This document shows, one piece after another, positions 56,980-64,000 of a stretch of DNA of 64,000 bases. How positions within the stretch are numbered: position 1 is the first letter of the stretch; each line of letters starts with the position of its first letter. A program made the position numbers and the translations under genes. The notes beneath the pieces are model-generated. The model saw only the letters and a list, made by a program, of their open reading frames with translations. It did no database searches and was not told the DNA's origin. The stretch spans positions 186,001 to 250,000 of the forward strand of contig NZ_JAHDIU010000004.1 of the NCBI RefSeq assembly GCF_019891545.1. The letters run 5' to 3'. This DNA is from Flavobacterium coralii. GTDB taxonomy: Bacteria > Bacteroidota > Bacteroidia > Flavobacteriales > Flavobacteriaceae.

Positions 56980-59085
56980 TTACTGATTAAATTCAGCCCT
57001 GTTGTCTTCTATATCAGCATTGTCTTTAAGCGCTGTGGTAAGCCTGAACTGTACACCGCCCCTGCTTTCTGTTTTAAGCCTTGTGGCAACTGCATTATAG
57101 TTCGGCAGCTCGGCAGCTTTGGTTACATTCTTGGTTTTCACCATAAATACACCCATATTACCTTCTATAAGGCCTGATGTTTTGCCTTCGCCAAGACCGA
57201 ATGCCTTACCTACAACTTTTGGCTCAGAACCTACACCCGGAACCATTGGTGCTGCAAGCGTAACATCCGTAGCTGAAGCAACACTTGAGCCAGAAGACTT
57301 GGCTACCGCTTCAAGCGTATCGCCTTTCATCTTTTCTTTGATAAGGGCAGCTTTCTTCTCATTCCTAAGTATAGGCAGTACAGTATTTTTAGCTTCATCA
57401 AGCGGCATTAAGCCTTTCTCGTTCTTACTCTTTAGCTTTGCTATAACATATCCTTCAGGAACGTCAAATTTCTTAACATCTCCTTCTTCAGTATCTTTGT
57501 TAAATGCCCAGCTAACAATTTGCCTTTGCTGGCCTAAGCCCTGTATGTTCTCATCATAAGCACCAAGTTTGTTGGTCGTTTTAACCTCAAGGTTAAGCGC
57601 TTTTGCAAGTTCTTCAAGCGGCTTATCGGCTGCATCCATCTCAAGTTTGGTTGCTTTGGTGAAAAGCTCATCACTTGTTCCTTCAGACGGACGTATTTCT
57701 TTAGCGATTGTAGCAAGCTGAACAGCATCATACTTATCAAGCACTTTCATAACGTGGAAACCAAACTCAGTTTCTACAACTCCGGTTTTACCAACTGGAT
57801 TGTTGAAAAGGAACTTGTCAAACTCAGGAACCATTTGTTTCGGCATTACATCATCATAAATACCGCCATTATTTTTAGAACCCGGGTCATCACTGTTCTC
57901 AGCGGCAAGCTGTGCAAAAGAACCTGGGTTAGCATTTACTTTCTGTAGTATTTCATTGGCTTTAGCCTGAGCTTCTTCTTTAGTCCTGTTATGTTCTCCC
58001 GGAGATTTGCTTCCGTCAAAAGCTATAAGTATGTGGCTCACTTTAGCACTTGCATTCGGCCTTCTGCCCACAACCCTTGTCAGTTTCAGGTAACCGTTGT
58101 CAGTATAAGGCCCGTAAACCTCACCTGCAGGCAGGTTAAATATCTGCTCTGCATGATCTATAGGAAGGCTCTTTTTGGTTACGAATGTAGTATCATATGC
58201 TACATCAGAATTTTTGTTTACAAAATCCTTTACATCAGCTACGCCCCTAAAGCCTGCTATAGTATCGTTAGCTTTTGTCTGCTCATTGTAAACAACCCTC
58301 GGAGAAAGTATTTCGTTAACACTTTTCCTAAGCTCAGCCTCATCTTCTGCAGATGGCTTATCTTCTATAAGCACGTATTCTACAAAACGAGAAGCCTCTG
58401 CCTTATATTTTTTCTCGTTCTTCTTCATGTAGGCAGTAATTTCCTCATCAGAAACTTTTACCTCATCATCATTTATAGTTGCATAAGGAACAAATACGTA
58501 ATCAAAGTTTACCTTATCATTTTCCAGCTTATGCTTGGCTTTTGCATCAAGGTTTGTGGCAACCATACCTGCTTTTACCATAGTAAGGTAAAGCTGTTTT
58601 TTAGCTGCATCCTCTACAAGCGGCATATTCCTTTCAATCATCCTCCACTGGTCAGGGTTAGTGGATTTCATGTTTACAAGGAACTCATTAAACTTATTTT
58701 TATCAAACTGGCCTATAGCGTTAAGGAACTGAGGGTTTTGTGCTACAGAAGGATCCTGCGCATACATATTATAAACGTGGTCTTTACCAACCCTTAGGCC
58801 TATTTTTTCGAAACGTTCGCTGTACAATTTATTTTCTACTTCCTGGTTCCAAACCATGTTGGTAGCCTGTGTTGCACTAATGCCACGCTGCCTTGCCTGT
58901 ACATCATTTACCTTCTGGATAAATTCCTGGGCAGGTATGTCTTCACCGTTTACGCTACCTATATTTTTAGTAACGCCAAAGCCACCGTTGCTTATAACAT
59001 CAGTAACTATAAATGCAAGCAGTGATAGGCCTATCACCAGTATCAGTAGCAGGGAACGCTCCCTAATTTTTGATAAAACCGCCAT
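56980..59085 (-). CDS. PpiD/SurA-type periplasmic prolyl isomerase
   Basis: Membrane-anchored chaperone of the periplasm. It is 701 residues from the ATG at 59085: one N-terminal helix (RSLLLILVIGLSLLAFIVTD), a SurA/PpiD-like chaperone region with GSVNGEDIPAQEFIQKVND, and a parvulin domain (about 340-445, AKVSHILIAFDGSKSPGEHN, SDDPGSKNNGG, FGFHVMKV). A further degenerate parvulin-like region follows. The start is moved in from the longest frame (59127) because the PpiD N-terminus begins at AVLSKIRERS. Last gene of the envelope cluster. Confidence 0.9.
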   Translation of the reverse strand: MAVLSKIRERSLLLILVIGLSLLAFIVTDVISNGGFGVTKNIGSVNGEDIPAQEFIQKVNDVQARQRGISATQATNMVWNQEVENKLYSERFEKIGLRVGKDHVYNMYAQDPSVAQNPQFLNAIGQFDKNKFNEFLVNMKSTNPDQWRMIERNMPLVEDAAKKQLYLTMVKAGMVATNLDAKAKHKLENDKVNFDYVFVPYATINDDEVKVSDEEITAYMKKNEKKYKAEASRFVEYVLIEDKPSAEDEAELRKSVNEILSPRVVYNEQTKANDTIAGFRGVADVKDFVNKNSDVAYDTTFVTKKSLPIDHAEQIFNLPAGEVYGPYTDNGYLKLTRVVGRRPNASAKVSHILIAFDGSKSPGEHNRTKEEAQAKANEILQKVNANPGSFAQLAAENSDDPGSKNNGGIYDDVMPKQMVPEFDKFLFNNPVGKTGVVETEFGFHVMKVLDKYDAVQLATIAKEIRPSEGTSDELFTKATKLEMDAADKPLEELAKALNLEVKTTNKLGAYDENIQGLGQQRQIVSWAFNKDTEEGDVKKFDVPEGYVIAKLKSKNEKGLMPLDEAKNTVLPILRNEKKAALIKEKMKGDTLEAVAKSSGSSVASATDVTLAAPMVPGVGSEPKVVGKAFGLGEGKTSGLIEGNMGVFMVKTKNVTKAAELPNYNAVATRLKTESRGGVQFRLTTALKDNADIEDNRAEFNQ

Positions 59086-59175
59086 TTTATTGATTATTAA
59101 TTTAAAATTCAGTGGGCGAAAATACAATTATCTCTTTAATAATAAAAGAAGTGACCTTATATTTTCGAAAGTTTT

Positions 59176-60441
59176 TTACTGCTCCCTGAGGTGCCTTATT
59201 TTTAGAAGTTCTATTTTTTTTGACGAAGCCGCCTCTATTGTTATTTCAAAACTGCCGCACTGTATGCGTTCTCCTGTTTTAGGTATTTCTTTAGCGTGGT
59301 GTACAACAAAACCACCCAGTGTGGCATAAGAATCTGTTTCCGGAATTTCGAGGCCATACTCCTCATTTACATACTGCACATCAAGCCTTGCAGAGAAAAG
59401 CCATTCACCATTTTCCAGCTCCTGCTCTACCAGTTCTTCCTCTTCGTCATGCTCATCTTCAATTTCACCAAAAAGCTCCTCAATAATATCCTCGATTGTA
59501 ATGATGCCCGCGGTACCGCCATATTCATCCAGAACCACCGCCATACTTTTGCGCTTACGGGTAAGGATGCCCAAAAGTTCTTTAATAAAAATCGTCTCCG
59601 GCACATACTCAATGCTTATCATCATCTCCCTGATGCTGCCGCGTTTCCTGAACAATTCGAAAGAGTGGATATAACCGACTATATTATCAAGCGTCTCTGC
59701 ATAAACCACCATTTTAGAATAGCCTGTATCTACAAAAAGCTGCTTTAGCTCATCGATGCTGTCATTAAGCTCTACTGCAGCAATCTCGGTGCGCGGTGTC
59801 ATCACTTCACGAGCTTTAAGGTCGGCAAACTCAAGAGCGTTCTGAAACATCTGTATTTCAGAATCTACTTCTTCCTCTTCGTCCACGCCGTTCATCTGCT
59901 CGGAAATATAATTGCCCAGCTCACCCCTTGTAAAGTAAGCCTTTCGGGTATCGCCTGTTGTGCGGAGAATTTTAAGCAGTATAAAATCAGAGAGTTTAAT
60001 AACAAAAAGTGCCACCCAGTAAAAAAGGCAATAAAAGATATAAGCCGGCAAAGCGAAAAACTTTATCAGCGTGTTGGCATATATCTGAAAAAATACTTTT
60101 GGAAGGAATTCTGCCGTGAGCAATATTATAAAAAGTGCAATTACTATTTGCAGTAGTATTTCATAAAAAACCGGAAAGTGCCACCCGAAGGCATCCATCC
60201 ACCGCAGGGCTACCTGCCCCATATAATACCCATATATTACCAAAACTATGCTGTTACCCACAAGCATAGCCGTAATAAACTGAACGGGATTTTCGGTTAA
60301 ACGGGTTAAGATACGGGAAATAAGGTTGGCCTGCCTTTTTTCTACACCCAGGTAAACCTTGTTAGAGGAAACATAAGCAATTTCCATCCCCGAAAAAAAG
60401 GCTGAAAGTAACAGGCAAAGTATGATAACCGCAGCCTCCAT
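59176..60441 (-). CDS. CNNM/CorC-type transporter with CBS domains
   Basis: Inner-membrane protein of the CNNM (DUF21) family, whose relatives export Mg2+ or Co2+ or affect gliding (GldE). It is 421 residues: CNNM membrane part (about 1-190; AFFSGMEIAYVSSNKVYLGV, then helices), a CBS pair starting at VMTPRTEIAAVE, ending with YGGTAGIITIEDIIEELFGE, and a C-terminal CorC/HlyC domain (WLFSARLDVQYVNEEYGLEI). Whether this is GldE itself is unclear. Ten bases after the small membrane gene. Confidence 0.88.
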   Translation of the reverse strand: MEAAVIILCLLLSAFFSGMEIAYVSSNKVYLGVEKRQANLISRILTRLTENPVQFITAMLVGNSIVLVIYGYYMGQVALRWMDAFGWHFPVFYEILLQIVIALFIILLTAEFLPKVFFQIYANTLIKFFALPAYIFYCLFYWVALFVIKLSDFILLKILRTTGDTRKAYFTRGELGNYISEQMNGVDEEEEVDSEIQMFQNALEFADLKAREVMTPRTEIAAVELNDSIDELKQLFVDTGYSKMVVYAETLDNIVGYIHSFELFRKRGSIREMMISIEYVPETIFIKELLGILTRKRKSMAVVLDEYGGTAGIITIEDIIEELFGEIEDEHDEEEELVEQELENGEWLFSARLDVQYVNEEYGLEIPETDSYATLGGFVVHHAKEIPKTGERIQCGSFEITIEAASSKKIELLKIRHLREQ

Positions 60442-60451
60442 GCGCTACGGT

Positions 60452-60649
60452 TTAATTATCTTTTTTCCTGTCTGCCCACTTTTTTGCATACCTAAGCCTG
60501 AAGAAAAACATAAACAATGCCACAAGGGCAAGTAAAAACATAACAATTCCATTACTGCTGTCGCCTGCGTTTAAAGATGATATACCCTCATAAACCAAAA
60601 AGGCAGCAGCAACAAGATAAAGATATGCTACTATTTTAAGATAACCCAT
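60452..60649 (-). CDS. Small two-helix membrane protein (65 aa)
   Basis: Two hydrophobic segments (IVAYLYLVAAAFLVYEGI and GIVMFLLALVALFMFFF) with a positively charged tail (RLRYAKKWADRKKDN). No known function. Spacing of 19 bases to lptC and 10 to the CNNM gene shows it belongs to the operon; I recall a small gene at this place in related genomes. Confidence 0.75.
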   Translation of the reverse strand: MGYLKIVAYLYLVAAAFLVYEGISSLNAGDSSNGIVMFLLALVALFMFFFRLRYAKKWADRKKDN

Positions 60650-60668
60650 TTTTATTTAAATAAATTTA

Positions 60669-61235
60669 TTATAAATCGCTGCTGTCGACATTATTGGCTT
60701 CACCACGGTTACGTTGGGTGTTAACTACTTTAAAGTCTTTACTAAAGTCGATACCCGGCCCTTCAAGGTAACTGCCGTTTTCCGGATCATACAGCTTAAA
60801 ATATTTTTCGGTGTAAAACCACTCATTTTTCTGGTCATAGTACAGCTGCTCTGTTTCAAGCACTTTGCCGTCAGACGAGGTAATCTTTACATTGCCCTGC
60901 ATGTCAATCAGGTCGGTGTCGGCATAGTTAATGGCATAATCGCTCTCTACATAGCTGTTTTTACCGCCTTCATCTACAAGCGTAACATGAACCCCTTTAG
61001 GAAACTCATTAAAACCATACTTAAGGTTATTGAAGTCGAGCATCAGTGGGCTAACCAAAATAGCCTTTACCTTTCCTGAATCGGTATATTTCAGGTTTAC
61101 ATTTTCTGCCCTCACCTGCGGACTGAATTCAACGGTATTAATACGCTGCACATCTTTAATATCGCTGTCACAGGATGCAAGTATAGCCAGTACTGCAACT
61201 ATAGGTAAAAAAAAGCGTAGGGCCTGCTTCATCAT
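60669..61235 (-). CDS. lptC: LPS export periplasmic protein LptC, lipoprotein form
   Basis: Passes LPS from the LptBFG complex to the periplasmic bridge. It is 188 residues with an LptC beta-jellyroll (YTDSGKVKAILVSPLMLDF, EQLYYDQKNEWFYTEKYFKL). Here the N-terminus is a lipoprotein signal (FFLPIVAVLAILASC, lipidated C22) instead of the plain membrane helix of E. coli LptC. Its start overlaps the stop of the TPR gene by one base (TAATG). Confidence 0.88.
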   Translation of the reverse strand: MMKQALRFFLPIVAVLAILASCDSDIKDVQRINTVEFSPQVRAENVNLKYTDSGKVKAILVSPLMLDFNNLKYGFNEFPKGVHVTLVDEGGKNSYVESDYAINYADTDLIDMQGNVKITSSDGKVLETEQLYYDQKNEWFYTEKYFKLYDPENGSYLEGPGIDFSKDFKVVNTQRNRGEANNVDSSDL

Positions 61236-62605
61236 TACAGTTTTGGCAGTTTAACCGTTTCGTTTATCCAGCAGCCATACTGCACTTCGTCACCTTTTTT
61301 ATAACCCGCCGCCTTAGCTTCATCTTTGTTGGGAAGCCTATCTGTATACTGCTTAACAAGCGCCTGTGCCGTTGGCTTATATTTGGGCTCTGCAGCGGCA
61401 GCTTTATTAACCATGTCTATAGCTTTAAATAAAAGTGCTTTTTGCTGAAAATCATTAAGGCCGCAATCCCTGCTGCCTACAGACGAATATAATTCTGCAA
61501 GGAAAAGATAAGGCTCACCTGATTTAGCATTGGCAGACGCAGCCATTAATGCATATTTTTTTGCCTCTCCTTTATCAATATTACGGTAAATACCTGCAAT
61601 ATGCATATACAGTTCTGCTTTGCGGCTTGGTGAGGTTTCCAAAGCTATGGCATCTTCAAAGTAACCAATTGCCTCGTCTTTTTTAGTTTTCTTTAATGTT
61701 ACATCTCCCGCCCTGAAAGCAGTTGCCGCAGTGCGGTTATTTTTATATGATGCTACTGCTGTATTATACAGAACATCTTCCCTGTAACATTTGTTTTCAT
61801 AAAGAACGGATGCAACAGACTCCAGCCATGCCGCATCATCCTTATGCTCTTCAAAACGGCTTCCGTAATAGTCGGCAAGCGATTCGCATGACACATAGTT
61901 TGACGACAGCTTATCTATATTCTGGTGAACAGCGCTAAGGGCATTAATGAAATTATCGGCATTTTTTAGGAACTGTTTTTCCCTGCGGGTAAGCGGCTCC
62001 TTTTCCTGCTTGTCCTGCAAGGCTGCTTTTTCAGCTATAAACATATTGCGGGCGTACGTAACCTGTGCTGCAATTCCAGTATATTTTTCGATAAAGTCAG
62101 TACCTGTTATGTTTTTATCACCCGCTTCATAGCGCTTCAGGTACAGCATAAAATACTCCTGCAGGGCATCATAATCTGTAAACTTCTTCCTGTTTGTGGT
62201 ATAAAAGCCATCTAGTGCTTTAAACACTTCTTCATCATCTGCCAGCTTATGCTCTTTCATCAACATCGCTTTCCTTACCACACTGCCGTTACCCGGAAAA
62301 TTTTTCTCATAATCGGCATACAGGGTTAAAAGCGTATCAATATTAGCCTGTTTATCTTCGGGTGTGCGCGATGATTCAGCCTTTATTTTATAGATTTCTT
62401 CCCCATACAAATAAGTATCAACGCTATACTTAGGGCATTCTTTAATAAGGTCCTTCAGCAGCGGTGCGGCAGCATCATAATCTCTGTTTAGCACAAGTGC
62501 CTCATAGCTTTCAAACTTTTTCTTGCATTCTTCCTGCTTTTGCGCGTTTGCGGCTAAAGCCAAAAAGAATGAAAGTACCGTTAGCAGAACCTTATTCATT
62601 TTCAT
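61235..62605 (-). CDS. Exported tetratricopeptide-type protein (456 aa)
   Basis: Signal peptide (MKMNKVLLTVLSFFLALAAN, then AQ) followed by an all-helical protein with loose TPR-like repeats (e.g. AIGYFEDAIALETSPSRKAE, GEAKKYALMAASANAKSGEP). TPR proteins mediate protein contacts; here probably in the periplasm as part of the envelope cluster. No catalytic motif. It lies between the outer-membrane barrel gene and lptC with tight spacing, so a role in envelope assembly is plausible but inferred. Confidence 0.82.
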   Translation of the reverse strand: MKMNKVLLTVLSFFLALAANAQKQEECKKKFESYEALVLNRDYDAAAPLLKDLIKECPKYSVDTYLYGEEIYKIKAESSRTPEDKQANIDTLLTLYADYEKNFPGNGSVVRKAMLMKEHKLADDEEVFKALDGFYTTNRKKFTDYDALQEYFMLYLKRYEAGDKNITGTDFIEKYTGIAAQVTYARNMFIAEKAALQDKQEKEPLTRREKQFLKNADNFINALSAVHQNIDKLSSNYVSCESLADYYGSRFEEHKDDAAWLESVASVLYENKCYREDVLYNTAVASYKNNRTAATAFRAGDVTLKKTKKDEAIGYFEDAIALETSPSRKAELYMHIAGIYRNIDKGEAKKYALMAASANAKSGEPYLFLAELYSSVGSRDCGLNDFQQKALLFKAIDMVNKAAAAEPKYKPTAQALVKQYTDRLPNKDEAKAAGYKKGDEVQYGCWINETVKLPKL

Positions 62606-62620
62606 AGATTTGCAATTTTA

Positions 62621-63883
62621 TTAGTCATACTTACGCTTGATGAACCAGCGGTCGCCAAGTGAAAAGCTGACAAAGAAGTTTACATAATTTTCCTGTATCA
62701 GGTTGGCGTTTGTTGTACCGCGCCTTCCAAACTCAACCCCCATATTCAGGTTACTCGTAAGGTAAGGTAGCGGCAGCCCAAGGCCAAGTGTAAGCCCATA
62801 ATCGTTAATACTCTCATTATTTACTACAAGCCCTGTCTTTTCAAACCTAAGGCCTGCCCTGTATGTTATCTTTTTAAGATAGTTGTTATACGACTGGTAG
62901 TTTGGCACATAATAACCTCCTAACGCTATTTTATGGCCACTTTCAAAACCTGCCGATGTAACATTATCAAACCTGTTGCCAAGTTCGTTGCTTTGCCTGA
63001 AGGTATATTCGGCACCGGCAAACCACTTTGTTTTATTACCAATACCAGTACCAAACGTAAATTTTGAAGGCAGCTTAACATCATCATTCCCTACAGAAAC
63101 GGTAACCTCATCAACTATAAGTTCGGCACCTGAGTTGGCATAAGTAATTGTTGCATATTGCCTTTCGGTACTACCGGCAAGGGTAACCTGTGGTGTAAAG
63201 GTGGCACTGGTAAACCAGTCATATTTGCCGTTCAGTTTTGCCTGGTACATCAGGCCGACATTAAATGAAAAACCATTGTACTCAGAATCGTTTATTTCCC
63301 TTGTGGGATACTGCACCGGAACATTAGGTAACGCCACAATAGATTTTGTTTCTATATTCCCGAAGTTATATTGCCCGTCTATACCCACACTTAACTGAGG
63401 TAGGACTTTATAGGCAACACCGGCAAAAACGCGGTTAAGCCCGCCGCTGCCCTGAAACCTCCTGTACTCTTCAAACTCACCGTTGTTTACAGTATTTTCT
63501 ATCTTATACCCAACATCGCTATATGGCATAAGCCCGAAAGCCACACCAATTTTTTTGCCGATAGGCACACCTACAGCAAGATAATCCAGCGTTGTCCTGT
63601 TCGAATTGCTTTCAGCATTGTCAGTTTTAAATGTGGTGGTACTAGAGCTACCGCCAACGGTAAAGTTAGTGAAAATAAGCGAGCTGTATGATGCGGGGTT
63701 CTGCAGGTTTACGTGAATACTGTCGGGAATAATACCCAAGCCCCCCATGCTGCGGTTTTCTACCGTGCCTTTAAATGTCATATCGCCAATTCCGTAGTAC
63801 GAATAAGGAGAGGCACTTCTTTCCTGTGCAAACGCTAAGACAGAGAAAACCAAGCAACAGCTTATAATAACTTTTTTAATCAT
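62621..63883 (-). CDS. Outer-membrane beta-barrel protein, FadL/OMPP1-like (420 aa)
   Basis: Signal peptide (IKKVIISCCLVFSVLAFA), then SYYGIGDMTFKGTVENRSMG and a series of amphipathic strands (GVAFGLMPYSDVGYKIENTV, GLNRVFAGVAYKVLPQLSVG), ending in an aromatic strand (NFFVSFSLGDRWFIKRKYD). The overall look is of a FadL/OMPP1-like barrel (hydrophobic-compound channel), but specificity is unknown. Its start overlaps coaX by eight bases. Confidence 0.82.
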   Translation of the reverse strand: MIKKVIISCCLVFSVLAFAQERSASPYSYYGIGDMTFKGTVENRSMGGLGIIPDSIHVNLQNPASYSSLIFTNFTVGGSSSTTTFKTDNAESNSNRTTLDYLAVGVPIGKKIGVAFGLMPYSDVGYKIENTVNNGEFEEYRRFQGSGGLNRVFAGVAYKVLPQLSVGIDGQYNFGNIETKSIVALPNVPVQYPTREINDSEYNGFSFNVGLMYQAKLNGKYDWFTSATFTPQVTLAGSTERQYATITYANSGAELIVDEVTVSVGNDDVKLPSKFTFGTGIGNKTKWFAGAEYTFRQSNELGNRFDNVTSAGFESGHKIALGGYYVPNYQSYNNYLKKITYRAGLRFEKTGLVVNNESINDYGLTLGLGLPLPYLTSNLNMGVEFGRRGTTNANLIQENYVNFFVSFSLGDRWFIKRKYD

Positions 63884-64000
63884 GTTTGTTTTGTATAGTA
63901 TATAATTTATTCAGGCTTTCCAACAGGAAATTTGAATTGGCAAATATGGTGTTTTTTAACCGTACAGCCAAAAATTCGGCATCGCCCCCGGTAAGTATAA
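63876..64000 (-). CDS. coaX: Type III pantothenate kinase, C-terminal end (runs off window end)
   Basis: Phosphorylates pantothenate, the first step of CoA synthesis. Only the last 41 codons are present. The end LTGGDAEFLAVRLKNTIFAN then SNFLLESLN matches the C-terminus of CoaX (the conserved TGGDA loop). First visible gene of the cluster coaX-barrel-TPR-lptC-small-CNNM-PpiD. Confidence 0.85.
   Translation of the reverse strand, partial: ILTGGDAEFLAVRLKNTIFANSNFLLESLNKLYTIQNKHD

Noticed and set aside
57991-58797. 268-codon plus-strand frame opposite the PpiD-like gene
   Set aside because: Cys/Ile/Tyr-rich nonsense sequence with no family features; the parvulin domain on the minus strand is unmistakable.
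59086-59127. Longer N-terminus for the PpiD-like protein
   Set aside because: The extension (YFRPLNFKLIINK) precedes the conserved cytoplasmic start and signal anchor of the family.
1-64000. Mobile elements, phage genes, biosynthetic clusters or restriction systems
   Set aside because: I looked for transposases, integrases, terminases, NRPS/PKS modules and methylases with restriction partners on both strands and found none; the window is core chromosome with a few single-gene inserts.

Overview
This window looks like the chromosome of a member of the Flavobacteriaceae (phylum Bacteroidota), probably Flavobacterium or a close relative. The evidence is promoters of the form TTTG-N19-23-TAnnTTTG with no Shine-Dalgarno sequences, type IX secretion genes (a PorT homologue and a substrate with a type A sorting tail), a mevalonate-pathway HMG-CoA reductase next to a GYDIA-type GHMP kinase, a TonB with the Bacteroidota N-terminal signature, and several gene orders that I recall as flavobacterial. 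It is almost entirely core chromosome and gene-dense. No gene-free stretch exceeds about 300 bases. I see no phage, insertion sequence, rRNA or CRISPR array.

Layout. 1-6 kb: start of citrate synthase, a T9SS-exported leucine-rich-repeat protein, a small conserved protein and RecQ. 6-9 kb: the operon kdsD-like isomerase, tatC, an AhpD-like protein and lptB. 9-16.5 kb: an AT-rich orphan membrane gene, tonB, dnaB, accA, then tgt-lptG-EamA. 16.6-20 kb: an AT-rich HEPN-like gene, a transketolase split into two genes with a palindromic repeat pair between them, and a small secreted protein. 20-25 kb: an FKBP lipoprotein, an S4 protein, a TPMT-type methyltransferase, a phosphoribosyltransferase, aroK, three tRNAs, menG and porT. 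25-34 kb: an rRNA methyltransferase, a TamA-like lipoprotein barrel, fbaA, accD, an orphan, a MacB-type permease and purH. 34-39.4 kb: mreB-mreC-mreD-PBP2-rodA, the rod-shape cell-wall machine. 39.5-48.4 kb: an orphan OppC-like permease with a tail-specific protease, surE, a lipocalin-like lipoprotein, lpxB, a C40 peptidase and comEC. 48.4-54.5 kb: a peptide-utilisation operon (dipeptidyl peptidase, two POT transporters, a thioredoxin-like protein). 54.6-57 kb: mevalonate-pathway genes. 57-64 kb: an envelope cluster coaX-barrel-TPR-lptC-small membrane protein-CNNM/CorC-PpiD.

Themes. Envelope biogenesis dominates: LPS synthesis and export (kdsD, lptB, lptG, lptC, lpxB), outer-membrane assembly (TamA-like, PpiD), T9SS (PorT), Tat export, and elongation of the wall (mre/PBP2/RodA). 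Fatty-acid synthesis is represented by accA and accD in separate places. The window does not contain an obvious new multigene defence or biosynthetic system.

The most thought-provoking signals are these. Three unrelated housekeeping enzymes (RecQ, Tgt, AccD) all lack the cysteines that bind structural zinc in their textbook relatives. A HEPN-like protein with a zinc-ribbon head sits as an AT-rich insert. A REPIN-like palindromic pair lies between the two transketolase subunit genes. Seven-base-period intergenic repeats form a perfect 22-bp inverted repeat flanking tgt. A 26-codon reading frame lies between dnaB and a shared terminator.
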